Below, one piece after another: positions 33,001 to 43,779 of a stretch of DNA of 64,000 nt. The first letter of the stretch is position 1; every line of letters starts with the position of its first letter. The position numbers and the translations under genes were made by a program. Location: assembly GCA_905221605.1 (NCBI GenBank), contig CAJNDS010000483.1, positions 1 through 64,000 on the forward strand. The letters run 5' to 3'. The stretch is from Symbiodinium natans. Taxonomy: Eukaryota; Sar; Dinophyceae; Suessiales; Symbiodiniaceae. The notes beneath the pieces were generated by a model that searched no databases, was not told the DNA's origin, and worked only from the letters and a program-made list of their open reading frames with translations.

Positions 33001-33971
33001 ATAAACCCCCCAGCCTGCTCCGGCAACGCGCCAGAATCCTCCACCAGCGCCTCTCTGAGTCAGTTGAGGGCTTTGGACCGTTGCCTGTGGGTCCTTGCTT
33101 CTCTTTGGCGCGGGTTCCTACACAAGGTGCAGAAGACAGCGAACTGGTCAGGAACTCGATCTTTCTCAAGGTCTTGATGGTCTTGGTAGAAGTTGCAACA
33201 GTTCTGTGAGCGCATGAACACTTCGGCAACTCTTTATATCTTTCATGGCATAAGGAGATTTAGGTATGGACGCAACCTCCATGAAACTCCATGTACATCT
33301 GGCCACGAGGAAAAGAGGAGCCTGCTTAGAGCTCTCCGTGCGCGCAATTCCCACGGGGCTGAAGAGCTCGGGCCTGCGCGGAGCCAAACATGATCAGTAT
33401 GCGTATTGCCCAAAGGGGGCGGGGGGGGGGTACCCCGAACGTGCGCGAAAATACGATGGACATGATGGGAGCCTGCAAAGAAGTCGGCTGTAGTATGGTG
33501 CAGCATGGTGAGCCATGGTCACATCTTCACGACTGGCCTCCGAAGCATCTTGCGGAAGACGTGACCCCCGGTTTGCCCTCCTGTTTGCACCGAATGTCCG
33601 GGCTTGGGATTTTAGACTACTGTAGAGTGAAAGAGACTTGCACGCACATGGAACGTAGCTGCATGGTATGTATGACCAACGATTCGGGCTGCAAGTTCGG
33701 CCTCGCTTTGTACTTTACGGCACCAATGCCCTGCGCAGGACTTTTCATAGTCCTAAACTCCTAAACATCTGCATAGAGATCCGACGCATGCCCTACCGCC
33801 CGAGACCTACCTGCCCCAGTCACCGCAACCTTGATGGGCTCTGCCATGGCACCTGTCAGAGGCGGATGGAACGGGAGTGAAGGAAATGGGGGCCCACACA
33901 GCTTCCGGTGATCCCCAGCCTGGCGTACAAAGTGCCAGGGCGGCTGCCACCAAGACGAGGGCTCGGCCCAT
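30008..33971 (-). CDS. Atypical short-chain dehydrogenase/reductase, NAD(P)-binding, sixteen-exon gene
   Basis: Exons in order: 33971-33920, 33852-33811, 33580-33538, 33373-33337, 32670-32647, 32381-32345, 32282-32248, 32049-32014, 31835-31793, 31546-31468, 31304-31237, 31077-31019, 30716-30682, 30530-30465, 30350-30326, 30105-30008 (stop). Phases agree at every join except between exons seven and eight, where a 10-nt microexon (32159-32150) restores frame; the total is then 789 nt, 262 residues. The product has the Rossmann motif TGAGGQTG (residues 29-36), VIVVDLVEG, then VDWLAQRAQIDAARAAG, SSMGGTNPDH, GILLWKRKAEKYL, TIVHPGGLLNEPGG, SIPREDVAEVLLQ and RNRSFDLVAEPE, in the order and spacing of plant At5g02240-like NAD(P)H-binding proteins of about 253 residues. 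The first exon adds a signal-like MGRALVLVAAALALC from an ATG in the context GCCACCATGG; an internal Met at residue 20 would give the usual cytosolic start. Substrate unknown. Confidence 0.88.
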
Positions 33972-34322
33972 GGTGGCGCCAGAAAGTGTTGAGGCAACTT
34001 CGGGATTCAGGTCGTGGTTGATGCTCAAGGCCATGTCTGGTCTTGCTGCTGGAGGCGGCCCATGCTTTCAAGGGCCTTCCTAGTAGAGGATGACCAAACT
34101 TAAAGGTTTCATCATGGATTCTGCTTGGATTCCGGTACTGCACGGCTTCAGGCAAAAGCTGCTGAGCACACCATGCTGTGCTGCGATGCTGCACCTGTGC
34201 ATGCAAACTCGGGCTTCTAACCCTGGCACCTTGAATGGATCATAAACTTTGGTCCCCCCCTTCCTACCCCATTCATCCCTGAACATCAGAATACTCAAGC
34301 TTGAAATGCACAATTGGAACTC

Positions 34323-34526
34323 TCAGGGAGCCACAGGTCCATGTCCCGGTCGAAACGCTCGGCCCTGGTTTGAGGGGTGTGAGGATTTATGTGCCAACTG
34401 GGGCAAAGTCTTTGTTGCTGGGCATACCAGCCGGGCCACAATGGTACAAGGCCTGTTGAGAACAGTGCTTGGCAACTGCACGCGGTCGCCATACACAAGC
34501 CACAAGCCCGCTTTTGAGGATGCCAC
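34323..34526 (-). CDS. Putative exon, unknown product
   Basis: Minus-strand frame with protein-like composition (AGLWLVYGDRVQLPSTVL). It is upstream of the dehydrogenase on the same strand. No family recognised. Confidence 0.3.
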   Translation of the reverse strand: MASSKAGLWLVYGDRVQLPSTVLNRPCTIVARLVCPATKTLPQLAHKSSHPSNQGRAFRPGHGPVAP

Positions 34527-35045
34527 GTCACCGATGGATCTGCCCCGCGGCTTTCTTCCGCACTGTCCTGCTTCATGCGGGTGGTCGACTTACATTAGGG
34601 GTCCTTTGTTTATGATCGAAGAAGCATGAATCTATCATGCCTGCAGCCGGGGTACGACTGCCTAGACCTAGATTCCAGCTCAGCGTGTGCTCATGTCCTC
34701 CCCGCTCTCATGCCCAGAAGCCGCCGGCGCCTCTTGTAATGGGAGGTAGACATCACAGCGACATCGAGATCACCCTCACATGGAGCGGAACAAGGCTGGT
34801 CTGCTGGCATTCCTGTCATCAAGCTCGGCATGGCAAGATCTTATCCAAGCTGTCTTCTGTATGAGTTTGAGGCTTTGCTCAAACCCTGCGCTTTTAGATG
34901 ATGCTGCGGTGTGCTACGTCTTCCATCTTCCGCACAAAATCTCCCTAAGCTCCAGGCCTGCAACGACTAAAGCCGGCACTACTCCCCAAAATCTGCCGGC
35001 ACTCCAACAGAAAAGCAAAAAGGCGAAGAGGCTGTGCTTGAGCTC

Positions 35046-35105
35046 TCAGAAACTTGGAAACGGCGCTTCAGCCGGAGCTCCAAAGAGGATTGACAGGTAG
35101 TACGT
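35046..35105 (-). CDS. Putative exon, unknown product
   Basis: Between an AG-G acceptor (CCACAG-GCTAC) and a CCAAG donor region the frame reads GYTYYLSILFGAPAEAPF. Too short to assign. Confidence 0.3.
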   Translation of the reverse strand, partial: TYYLSILFGAPAEAPFPSF

Positions 35106-35353
35106 GTAGCCTGTGGAGCCTTCATGTGACCAGCCTCCACAAAATTCCTTCTCATTCTCCCACGCATAACTCCTATAGCTTGGAATCTCATATAACTCTG
35201 AACTCCTAACTACCTTCGGAAGCCTACTCAGAGGAAGAAATTTGCAAGGCCCCAACTTCTGCAGGCGGCTCGGCGGCATACCCGCCGGCAGCAGGTTTCG
35301 GGGCCTCCCGAGTTGCCAAATCCCTCAGCCTTCAGCCTTGAGCCCAGGGTGTA

Positions 35354-35374
35354 GGCTTTAGGGTTTAGGGGTTC
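35354..35374 (+). repeat. Short TTTAGGG block
   Basis: Three units. Confidence 0.75.
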
Positions 35375-35479
35375 AGGTTTCAAAAGCTTGCTTAGACAGA
35401 GTTTCAAGGACTTGCAAGCAGCCTCGTCCCTAAACTTCGTTTCCCCTTAGTCCGCAGGTTTGCAGCTGCTGACAGATAG

Positions 35480-35650
35480 CATTCCTCAGGTAAACGCACT
35501 TCGCGTGTGATGAGGGCCTGAACTGTAGAACATCGTATCACACGGTAGTATACGGCGTAGTAGCTACATGCTGTCTGCATCAGGCCAGGCGCCACGCCCA
35601 CCAGGCCGGCCAGAGCCCAAGCAGGGAAAGGCGCTACAGCACCCGGCTAT
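35480..35650 (-). CDS. Putative membrane-protein exon
   Basis: A minus-strand frame without a Met carries a long apolar stretch (PAWALAGLVGVAPGLM) followed by YYAVYYRVIR and a charged tail. It fits a transmembrane hairpin of an unknown transporter or channel. Confidence 0.35.
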
Positions 35651-36469
35651 GTTGACAGATGTTATGAGTAAAAGCTTGCGGGTGCAGTTCTGATACTGGA
35701 GACGAAAGCGTTCTATTGCTTATTCTATCATCCCCGGCCCAGTTTGTTCACTTTGTAGCTTGTAAAGACGGGAGAGCGCTTTCACAATACCAGCTCTGCA
35801 GGGCTTTTTCACCAGAAGCTATGCCACTTCCGCACGCTTCCACCCTGGCTCAAGCCCACACTTCCGCAGGCGCTCGCCGCACGAAGAAAGCTCGACCACC
35901 TTGCAGTCTGGGGCGAGGATTTGGCGCAGCTGATGCGGAGGAATGTGGCTCATGCTGGGATGCAAAGCACAGCTTCCTGTGACTTCATGGCTCTGGGTCC
36001 AACCTCGGACGTCTCAAGGCTTGCGCGGATGGTGGGGATGTCGGTGCCTGAGCTTGGCGATGATATGAAGCAGGGTCAAGGACACCCAACTGCTTTCACC
36101 AATGTTCGTAACCATCTGCACACGTACCAAGAACAGCAACAGAAACCTTACTTCATATTATGGCACATTGATAAGCCCCCTCTGACATCATATCACCACG
36201 TCAAGCCTGCTTAAACCACAACTACACACAGGTGTCTATGACACTGGGAGGTCGCACGAGGTTGCTGTGCAGCCCAGACTGCACAACTGCTTCAGCAGAG
36301 AGAAGTCGGCGATGCTATCAAGGGCCACGAAACCATCGCCATCCGCCAGGGATTGGAGGTGATTGTCCTGAAGAATGTTGCACTCGGTTTAGCAGAAAAG
36401 GAAGCTAGCCCCCCACTCTACCCTCTACAAAGGAGTTCCCAAGGCGAACCTCCTCAAACAAGTTTTTTT

Positions 36470-37060
36470 TTTTTGGGGGGGGGGGGGGAGTGCACGGTCA
36501 CCCCTGAAGCGTTCCTGCCTGCATCCTCGAGTTTTGCTAGGCCAGAAGCCTTTCGACCTTTTAGTGGTATCCGCCGACCCCGCTCTGGGGGTCGAGCGCC
36601 GAGGAATCCCACCCGCCCGGTCCCCCCAACCCGCCTGCCCCCCCGTCCCCTATACCCCCTCTTTCCCACAAAAAACTGGTCCCACCCCCACCCCCCACCA
36701 CCAGAAAAATCGGGCAGCGCGAGGTCCCCAAAGGACCGAGCAAATGCGGACCTTTTAGCCCGGGTCGTCCCGGGAATAGCCTTGCTGGCCTCTGGCCTTC
36801 TGCGAAGCAGAATTAGGCCGGACGCCAGTGCCGCCGACCCCCGCGTGCCGCCGGTGAACGGTTTTTTTTTCGTGGTTTTTTGCGTCGCCACGGAGGCCCC
36901 CAGAGGGCGCGCATCATGAGCATCAGCGGGTCCAGCCCGGGACCCCCAGGCGCGCATCAGGAGCATCAGCGGCTCCCGGGGCGGGACCCCGGGGGCGCAT
37001 CAGGAGCATGAGGCCCCCCAAAGGGCGGGCATAAGCGACGTGTCTAAGCCCGGGGCTAGG
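36470..37060. repeat. GC-rich region with GCGCATCA-type repeats (part 1)
   Basis: Long homopolymer runs (T10 then G13 at about 36463-36489), C-rich tracts, and three copies of GCGCATCATGAGCATCAGCG or close variants (36908, 36951, 36995). Long Pro/Arg frames on both strands are composition effects. Confidence 0.7.
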
Positions 37061-37230
37061 AAAAAGGGAGTTTAGGGGCCTTATAAAGTGCTTAGAAACG
37101 TTAAAGGAGTCTAGGAGCCTCAAACGCTTAGAGATTTGAAGGGAGTTTAGGGGCCTGAAAATGCTTAGCAACTTAACGCTTAGAGATTTTAAGGGAGTTT
37201 AGGGGCCTCAACATGCTTAGAAACTGCTCG
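37060..37230. repeat. GGGAGTTTAGGGGCCT repeat
   Basis: Three to four copies of GGGAGTTTAGGGGCCT followed by ATGCTTAGAAAC or variants, spaced about 55-60 bases. Confidence 0.85.
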
Positions 37231-37489
37231 CCCCGGGCTTCTGCGTGCGCTGCCCGCCCATGGGCGCAGCCCCTTAAAATCATTTTCCCTTCCCTTCCCA
37301 CCCCCCTACCCCCCTACTCCCCCCCCTCCTACCTACCCCCCCCCCCCCCGACGCTGTTAGGCGCCAGCCCTAGCTTTAGCTACCCCGAAACGCGGCCCGG
37401 AGAGCATCATCGACTCTATTTTTTAACTTTTGCCGAAGACGCGATTGTTGATGTTTTTTGGGGGGCATCGGCCACTCGAAAGACCCCCA

Positions 37490-37770
37490 CAAGAGCGCGC
37501 ATCATAAGCATCAGCGGGGTGGGCCTCGGGTTTCGGCTGCGGCTGAGAGCTTGGAAAACGCAGAAAACGCTATAAATACCGTGGGTTTCGTGCTGTCACG
37601 GACCTTTCCGTTTTGAGGCCAGCATGTGCCCCCACAAGCAACGCATGCCTGGAGGCAGGAGCCGCTGATGCTCATGATGCGCGGCCGGGCGCGGGGCAGG
37701 GGTGCGCATCATCGAGGCTTCGCGGGATCCGGGGGGCGAGCATCGGCAGCATCAGCGGCTCCTGGGGGGA
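37490..37770. repeat. GCGCATCA-type repeats (part 2)
   Basis: Further copies at about 37497, 37702 and 37737 and an inverted one at 37662-37684 (GCTGATGCTCATGATGCGC). Confidence 0.75.
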
Positions 37771-37846
37771 GGGGGGGGGGTTTAGGGCGGCAGGACTTCG
37801 AAGGACGCTGCCATAACATGGCGCTCGACGTGCCGCCCCCACATAC

Positions 37847-37886
37847 GTGGTTGTTGTTGTGGTTGTGGTTGTGGTTGTGGTTGTGG

Positions 37887-37980
<94 letters not shown>
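37847..37980. repeat. (TTG)n microsatellite
   Basis: About 38 uninterrupted TTG units preceded by a few GGTTGT variants. On the minus strand it reads poly-Gln (CAA) in a frame that is also open upstream (37981-38102, for example SIRWSVQLCNYLMELSP). A coding poly-Gln tract is therefore possible; a plain intronic microsatellite is at least as likely. Confidence 0.95.
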
Positions 37981-38247
37981 CGTCGGGGCCCTTGAGCTGC
38001 GCCGCCCGGGGCGTGCCCGGCTGTGGGCGACAGCTCCATCAGATAGTTGCACAATTGGACACTCCAGCGGATGCTTTGCGATTGTTCAGGCGACCTCGGC
38101 AAACTGAGGAAACTGAATCAGGCCGGAACCTCTACATGCGTGTAGCGGGTGGCTCCACAAGATCGGGAGCAAGATTCAAGGCACAAAGCCTGAATCCAGA
38201 ACAACTCATGGCTTTGATACGCGCTGATCCTTCTGGACCCCTCGATC

Positions 38248-38297
38248 CCAAACAGCCGCTCCTTGGGCCAGTTGGTGTCGCCGAAATAGTGCTCAAC
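38248..38297 (-). CDS. La-motif exon (LARP-like RNA-binding protein)
   Basis: After the acceptor GTGCAG-GTT the 50-nt exon reads VEHYFGDTNWPKERLF, and it ends at a possible GG-GA donor. This is the first helix of the La motif (consensus Q-V/I-E-x-Y-F-S-D-x-N followed by a basic helix), which binds RNA 3' ends or poly(A) in La and La-related proteins. The remaining La-motif exons were not found, so full length and subfamily are unknown. The minus-strand poly-Gln frame 200 bases downstream could be part of the same gene. Confidence 0.55.
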
Positions 38298-39299
38298 CTG
38301 CACGTTGCTGCCCATAAAACAGGGCTCGCAATCGGCCTTCTCTCTATTGCAGAGTCACGGAAAATCATCTCTTCTTCTAACTGAGCCGATTGATCACATA
38401 TGTAACTGAAGTAGACTCTGAAGAACTGGATCATGAACCCCAAATTCCGCCTGTCTTCGGATAGCCTTCCTGAGGGTCCTTCAGGATGGATCTTGCAGAG
38501 GCTGCGTCGATTTTACTTTACTTGCAGACCCTGCAATGGTCAAACTTCGATCCTAGCAGCCATTAGCCATCAATCAACTTTTTGTGTGGCTCCACGTCCT
38601 CAACTTCCGATTCACGAACTCGTCCGTCCGCTGCCCTTCGGGCACCTGCAAGGGTGGCTCCAGAACCCTTGGAAGTCATGCATTCAGCCAAGGGTCTTTC
38701 TTAGTCTTCATGCATCGAAAAAACTAAGTTGATGAGTTTTCCAACTCTAGCTGCAGCCCGACATGCCGAGCCAACGTCACCCAAAAACGCAAGGTGCCGC
38801 CTCAAGATCTCCGAGGAGCGGATGGTTCACTGAGCGAGCCTGAGGGGCTTTCAGGGGCGGAGTCTGCAGCTCGTCCGGACTACCAACACCAGTTGGGTCA
38901 GACAGTGACCTCATACCATGGCCTAGCTATCACCTTAAGATGCCACTACGAGATCGCTTTGGCCATGGTAAAGAGTCTGGACACGCACCTGGTTCACATC
39001 CTCATCTTTCGCCTCAAACTTCGGCAGGCTCGAGCGTGCTGATAGCACCTTCCAAGGTTGTGCTGCACGCAACATCAGAATCGCCCCTAAGGAATTGGCA
39101 GGTGATTGATTGTAGGGCCCGACCTATTTCTCAGTTGCTGCGATCCCGATGTCATTCCAATTCCCCGCCTTCCGCGCTTCGGCAGCTGCCTGCTTCGATG
39201 TCACCAGTGCATCCTTTCGGGGATGCGGGGGGATTTTCTTCTTAGGGGGGTGTAAGGGGGGCAATCAGGCGTATCAGAGCAGAAGCGAGTTAGGTGCGG

Positions 39300-39986
39300 T
39301 TATAGGTGGGGTCTCATGACTAATGTTCCAATGTTCAGGAACATGAAGGTTATCAAAGAGGGCTTTAGTCTGATTCTGAGACATTTTGAGCTCGTTGAGA
39401 CGTTGATGGCGTTGTTCAAGCTTCTCAACTCCCGGGCCTTGGACTTCGCCTCCTTCGCCTCCTTCTTCGCCTTAGAGGGAAGGATGTGTGTCTCTCGAGC
39501 GCCTCCTTCCTTCGGCTTCTTGCCCGACTGCGTTGCGGGTGCCGGAGGGAAGGGAGGCAACTGCACCGACTTCGGAGAGGCATCTTGGCTGATAGCGGAA
39601 GCCTCTCCGGAACCTGGCTCCGTCATCTTCCGCCTCTTCTCCGGCGTGGCCACAGGCGCCTCCGAGGACGCAGGCGCGGGAGGTGCCCCCAGCAGCCCCT
39701 GCGGCAGCGTCCCCTGCGGCAGCCCCTTCAGCGGCAGCGCCTCCTGCATGCAGCTGGAGCCGCTCACACTGACGGTGACTTCGTCATCGTCCCGGAGGAT
39801 GTCCGCCAGGCGAAGTGTTGGAAGCAGCGCGAAACCACCAACCCTCAAAACCAGCGAGGTGAGTTCCTCCGGCAGGCGCAGATGGAGGTGCCTGACAAGA
39901 TCTGCCACCAGCTCCAGATCTTGGGGAACTCGAACTAGAAAACGCGTGCCGCCAGCAGAGGCATCGCACAAGACCCTCACGCGCAT
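39300..39986 (-). CDS. Coilin-like protein, N-terminal exon
   Basis: The minus strand is open from a Met at 40037. I prefer the second Met (39986), which opens MRVRVLC. The first 75 residues match the ubiquitin-like N-terminal domain of coilin: a basic strand, an amphipathic segment (LVADLVRHLHLRL), SLVLRVGGFALLP, then ADILRDDDEVTV, the pair of motifs that closes that fold. A Pro/Ser/Lys-rich disordered region with nuclear-localisation-like clusters (EKRRKM, KKPK, SKAKKEAKEAK) follows. Coilin scaffolds Cajal bodies and snRNP assembly. The 3' limit is uncertain: the last 30-40 codons before the in-frame stop look like intron. A peptide at 38998-39043 (LPKFEAKDEDVNQ) may be a later exon. Confidence 0.6.
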   Translation of the reverse strand: MRVRVLCDASAGGTRFLVRVPQDLELVADLVRHLHLRLPEELTSLVLRVGGFALLPTLRLADILRDDDEVTVSVSGSSCMQEALPLKGLPQGTLPQGLLGAPPAPASSEAPVATPEKRRKMTEPGSGEASAISQDASPKSVQLPPFPPAPATQSGKKPKEGGARETHILPSKAKKEAKEAKSKARELRSLNNAINVSTSSKCLRIRLKPSLITFMFLNIGTLVMRPHL

Positions 39987-40687
39987 GGCACCCAACTGAC
40001 GTGCTAAATTGGCATAAAATGGAAGTGACGCTTCCATCCTACCGTGTGGACATATGATGGCCTATGTCAAGTTTTACACAAGAGGCAAAGCTACGAGACC
40101 TAACATTGCACCGCCAAACCCTTCCAGCGATGATCATTGTCATGAGGCATTGCCGACATTGCTCGGAATTTCAGTGCTGGTTTGAATCCAGATGCTGCAG
40201 CCTAATGAGGCCTAATGGTCAACAAAGCCCTGGCGAGGCATCCCGCCACTTGCGGCGGTATGCTTGACCACGAGACAACTGAGACAACCCAGACAACCCA
40301 GCCCCCTGCACGAGCCTTTGAACGGCCAGCACTGGAAGACTTGGCCTTCGCTGCGCACCTGAGCAGGCAGAACTCTTGCAACCCTGCAACCCACACAATT
40401 CCGAGGCACCACTTCGCCACAGGGGCAGACTGACAACCTTCACCTGCCCTTCAATGCAAGTATCTGTTACATCTCTTGGCACCGCGCGATAAAAATAATG
40501 GTTCATGGTTCGCCCCTATCCGGGCCCCGTGCAGCAGAGCCATGTCGGCATTCAGCCGGGCTTCCTTGGGGCTACTCTTGGCCTTGCCGCAGACTTCGCA
40601 TCGGCTTCGAAGGCTTTACGCGAACCCCTCAAAAACGGGCAACGCTCTCCATTTCAGGTCTTTCTTCCTCCTGCCTGCTTGCATTTG

Positions 40688-40708
40688 AAGCTCTCTCTCT
40701 CTCTCTCT
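40688..40708. repeat. CT microsatellite
   Basis: Ten CT units. Confidence 0.85.
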
Positions 40709-40759
40709 CCCTCGCCCCCGCGCGCTTACGCTGCTCTGACCGAAACCTCCCCTGGCGGT

Positions 40760-41145
40760 GGCCTGGCCGGTGTCCGACTCGGAGCCGCTGTCGCTGACCT
40801 CACCTTGCGGGGATGTTTCGGCTTTGGAACTGTTGGCTCGATGGCTCGATGCTCCTTCACAAGCTCAGCTCTGCAGTTGTGCCTCCACCACCACTCTTGG
40901 TGATGCGTTCCAGCCTTCAACAACTGCATGTCTGCAATCCCCGACGTCTACAAGTTTTCAGGGTTGAAGGATTGCGTGAGCTTGCGGCTCGGATGGCCAT
41001 GCAGCTTCACGGGGTTTACCCCTAATTATTGTGGGGGCCACGGATGTATGTGTTCTGGAAGGGATGCGAGTTTACAGCTCAGGTCCACACTGCAACGTCA
41101 CCGGCCGTACCTTCAGGAGCGCCTGCCACGATGAAATCTGCAAAA
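40760..41145 (+). CDS. Putative plus-strand exons, unknown product
   Basis: Plus-strand frames read SDSEPLSLTSPCGDV and LELLARWLDAPSQAQ (40765-40960), VEGLRELAARMAMQL (40960-41025) and MYVFWKGCEFTAQV up to a stop at 41152. Frames change between blocks, so introns or chance are both possible. No domain recognised. Confidence 0.25.
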
Positions 41146-41470
41146 ATATACTGAAAAAAAAACACCTCCCAAGTCCGCAGCTTGAACGAGAGCAATTCTG
41201 AGCCTAAGCCTTAAGCAATCCTGCCTGAACGAGAGCAGGGCTGCCGCAACAGGTTCAAAGTTCTCCAACTAGTGCTTGCATGATGGGATTCTTCCGCACC
41301 CGAGACATCGAAATCGATGACCCTCTCGGTGCTTCATGGTACTTCGTAACCCCAATTCTCACTGTACGTATAACCCAATTCTCACCCCATTAGGGTTCAG
41401 GGTTCCATTGTTCCAGTGGGCCCGCTCTCGCCAAGGCCTACGTAGAGGCCGCAAACGGGGTGGTGCAGAA

Positions 41471-41530
41471 CCCTTAACCCTAAACCCGAAACCCGAAACC
41501 CTAAACTCTAAACCCTAAACCCTAAACCCT
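41471..41530. repeat. Telomere-type array
   Basis: About eight CCCTAAA/CCCGAAA units. Confidence 0.9.
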
Positions 41531-41895
41531 TTGGGTCCTTGTTCTGGTGCTCTTAGGGTGCTCTTGGCGTGGTTTTCCGGACCCATGTGTCCCATGTTAC
41601 GCAAGCTCGAGCCGAACCCAAGAGGGCTTTAAGAAATTGCGCAAAACCATGCAAAAACCTTTTAACAACCCTTAGGTTCTTATAGATTTGTCTTGGATGT
41701 TCATGGATGTTGGAGCCTTGATCTCATCTCGGGTTGGCTTCCCAACAGGTGCCTGAGCCATCGGGGCTGCAGCACATGCGCGCAGCCATGTGCTAAGTAG
41801 AAGAAGCTCTGCTCCAGCCCGTTCCCTTATCCTGCTTCAGATCTTGCTTCATGGCCAAGTGCAGTCTGGCAATTGTCCAGCTGGGCCAAAGGCGC

Positions 41896-41919
41896 CATTG
41901 ATGGAGACGAGGATGTCAC
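41896..41919 (-). CDS. PDZ-like microexon
   Basis: A 24-nt segment between an AG-G acceptor and an AATG-GC donor reads GDILVSING, the carboxylate-loop-following strand of PDZ domains. The peptide is only nine residues, so the assignment is tentative. No further PDZ exon could be joined. Confidence 0.35.
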
Positions 41920-42739
41920 CTGCACGCCTCGGGCAGAAGGCCACCCCCATCAAACATCTCCACAGACGAGACTGTATCTACTCAAACTGGCACCAGCACA
42001 CATCACGGCACGACATGGCAAACCCAAATGTCGCAGGACTCTCCTCCTGTGCAGTGGCTGGGGTGCCAACACTCCCAATGTAATCGCTGAACCGCCTGAT
42101 GAGGCTGACTGACATAGATGCGTCAGCTCAACACCACACTCATGTCCTGCCGAAAGGCAGCAGACCCAGCAACCGAACACATAACCTTCCTGTTCAGGAA
42201 TGGGCGTTGCGCCACAAACCTCGGGCCCAAGCCAGGCTTCACGCCCGAGATGTGGGGTCGATCATCCTCACTTGCTGGTTCCCAGTGGAGCTTTGGGAGG
42301 TTGGTTCCTGGAGGGACTCTTCATCTTATTCCTCTAAAAAGCCTTATTATATGCCTTATATATTCCCTACATAGCTAAGTAGCCCCCAAGAAACCTCCAA
42401 AAAACCTCCGAGGTCCCTCATAAGGGTCCTTCCTGTAGACTTGAGTCGCTTGAAACCCAATTCTGCCACTCCGGCGCTTATACAGCACCTCATGTCAACT
42501 GTTTGCTGGGGGGTAGACACCTGATCCAACGGATCCCACCCAGCTTCACCCTCTGGCCCGTTTTCAATTCTTGGGTTTCGGGTTGAGGGTTTAGCTTGAA
42601 CACCTACTTCGTGACCATGGTGAAAGCATTGAGCAAGGTCAGGCAAAGGACGGCGGCCTGGCGTACTCTGAGAGAACAGACTCAGGTGGGGACGCGATTG
42701 CGCGCAGCCATCCGAGCACAAAGATTTGGCTTTCGCCTG

Positions 42740-43340
42740 CTTAAGGGTAGTTTTCGCCAGCTTCCGCAGCCCTCGGTTTCAGCACTGCATCTGTGCTGAC
42801 GACTTCGAATCGCCGACCCTTTTTCAGAGGTTTGGCGACAGTCTCGCGGCCCTCGGCGTGCGGCCTCGTGGGCTTTCGTGTCTTGTGTTCTCTTTTCCTT
42901 GCCCGCCTTTTGTCTGGATACTTTGTGGTTTGTCTGTCTTTGAGCTTTGGCTCAGGAGGCAATACCGCTTTAGCGCACCAGACTTTCGTCTCGGTCGACT
43001 CTCCACTCTACTTCACCCGACTCCGCTTCTCCTAAACACTCCCCCCCTTCTAAGAACCAGCAAGCAAGCCAGAGCCCGTTAAACATATGGCCAGGGCTAC
43101 TGGAGGCTTCGCTGTCCTCCTCTAAGCCGAGCTCGAAGCCAAGCTTTTTGACCTCCGCACGTGGTCAGCTCCCTCAAAGTTCGTTTTGGAGGTCTTTGTT
43201 ACAAAAAAGCCCCCTAAAGTACCTTGGGTAAGGGACCACGAGCTACCAGGAGACTTGCCAAGTGAATCGTGGTCCGATGGACAGAATGCATTGAATCCGG
43301 GAAGTCTACTTTTGGTAAAAGACACGTAAAAGGTGTCCAT
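42740..43340 (+). CDS. Possible coding remnant, unknown
   Basis: Plus-strand frames carry a Ser/Pro/Lys-rich segment (43000-43170, SPDSASPKHSPPSKN) and, in another frame, a hydrophilic segment up to a stop at 43329 (ELEAKLFDLRTWSAPSKF). The overlap of two frames suggests either two exons or a frameshifted retroelement remnant. No signature residue decides. Confidence 0.3.
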
Positions 43341-43465
43341 GACCCCTCCCCAGTCAGCATCATCTTCAACAGCGACGACTAGCTTGCGACTGCAGCAGCA
43401 TGCCTTAGCCTCGGACTCTCTCGGGAAGATTCAGGGGTATACTTAGTGTCCCGGAGCACACTGCA

Positions 43466-43496
43466 CCCCTAAACCCTAAACCCTAAACCCTAAACC
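43466..43496. repeat. Telomere-type array
   Basis: Four CCCTAAA units. Confidence 0.85.
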
Positions 43497-43654
43497 ACTC
43501 GTACAGTACGGAAACCAAGGCGGGCGCCTTCTCATCGAAAACCACTTCGAAGGCCTCAGAAGAACTGGCTTGTCATCTCTGGAAGTACTGTTTGTTCGCG
43601 CCTTACCCCCAAAAGAAGACGAAGAATACCACAACTCATATAAATGTGTAATGT

Positions 43655-43735
43655 ATATGTGCATATCATATCATATCATATCACATCACATCATATCATA
43701 TATACATATGTACATTTGCATGTATTGATATACTC
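43655..43735. repeat. TATCA pentamer and TA repeats
   Basis: About eleven TATCA/CATCA units followed by a TA-rich tract. Confidence 0.85.
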
Positions 43736-43779
43736 ATTATGTATGCATTTTTATTTCGAACATCCTACTCTGTAGGGAT

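Noticed and set aside
33761-33997. Initial reading of the 33.8-kb exon as the start of malate dehydrogenase
   Set aside because: The next exons in phase give GGQTGGHVFRKML and later SDR-type motifs, not dehydrogenase LDH/MDH motifs.
36353-36966. Opposed ORFs of 188 and 170 codons
   Set aside because: They cross homopolymer runs and GC-rich repeats. Pro/Arg/Gly composition is explained by base content.
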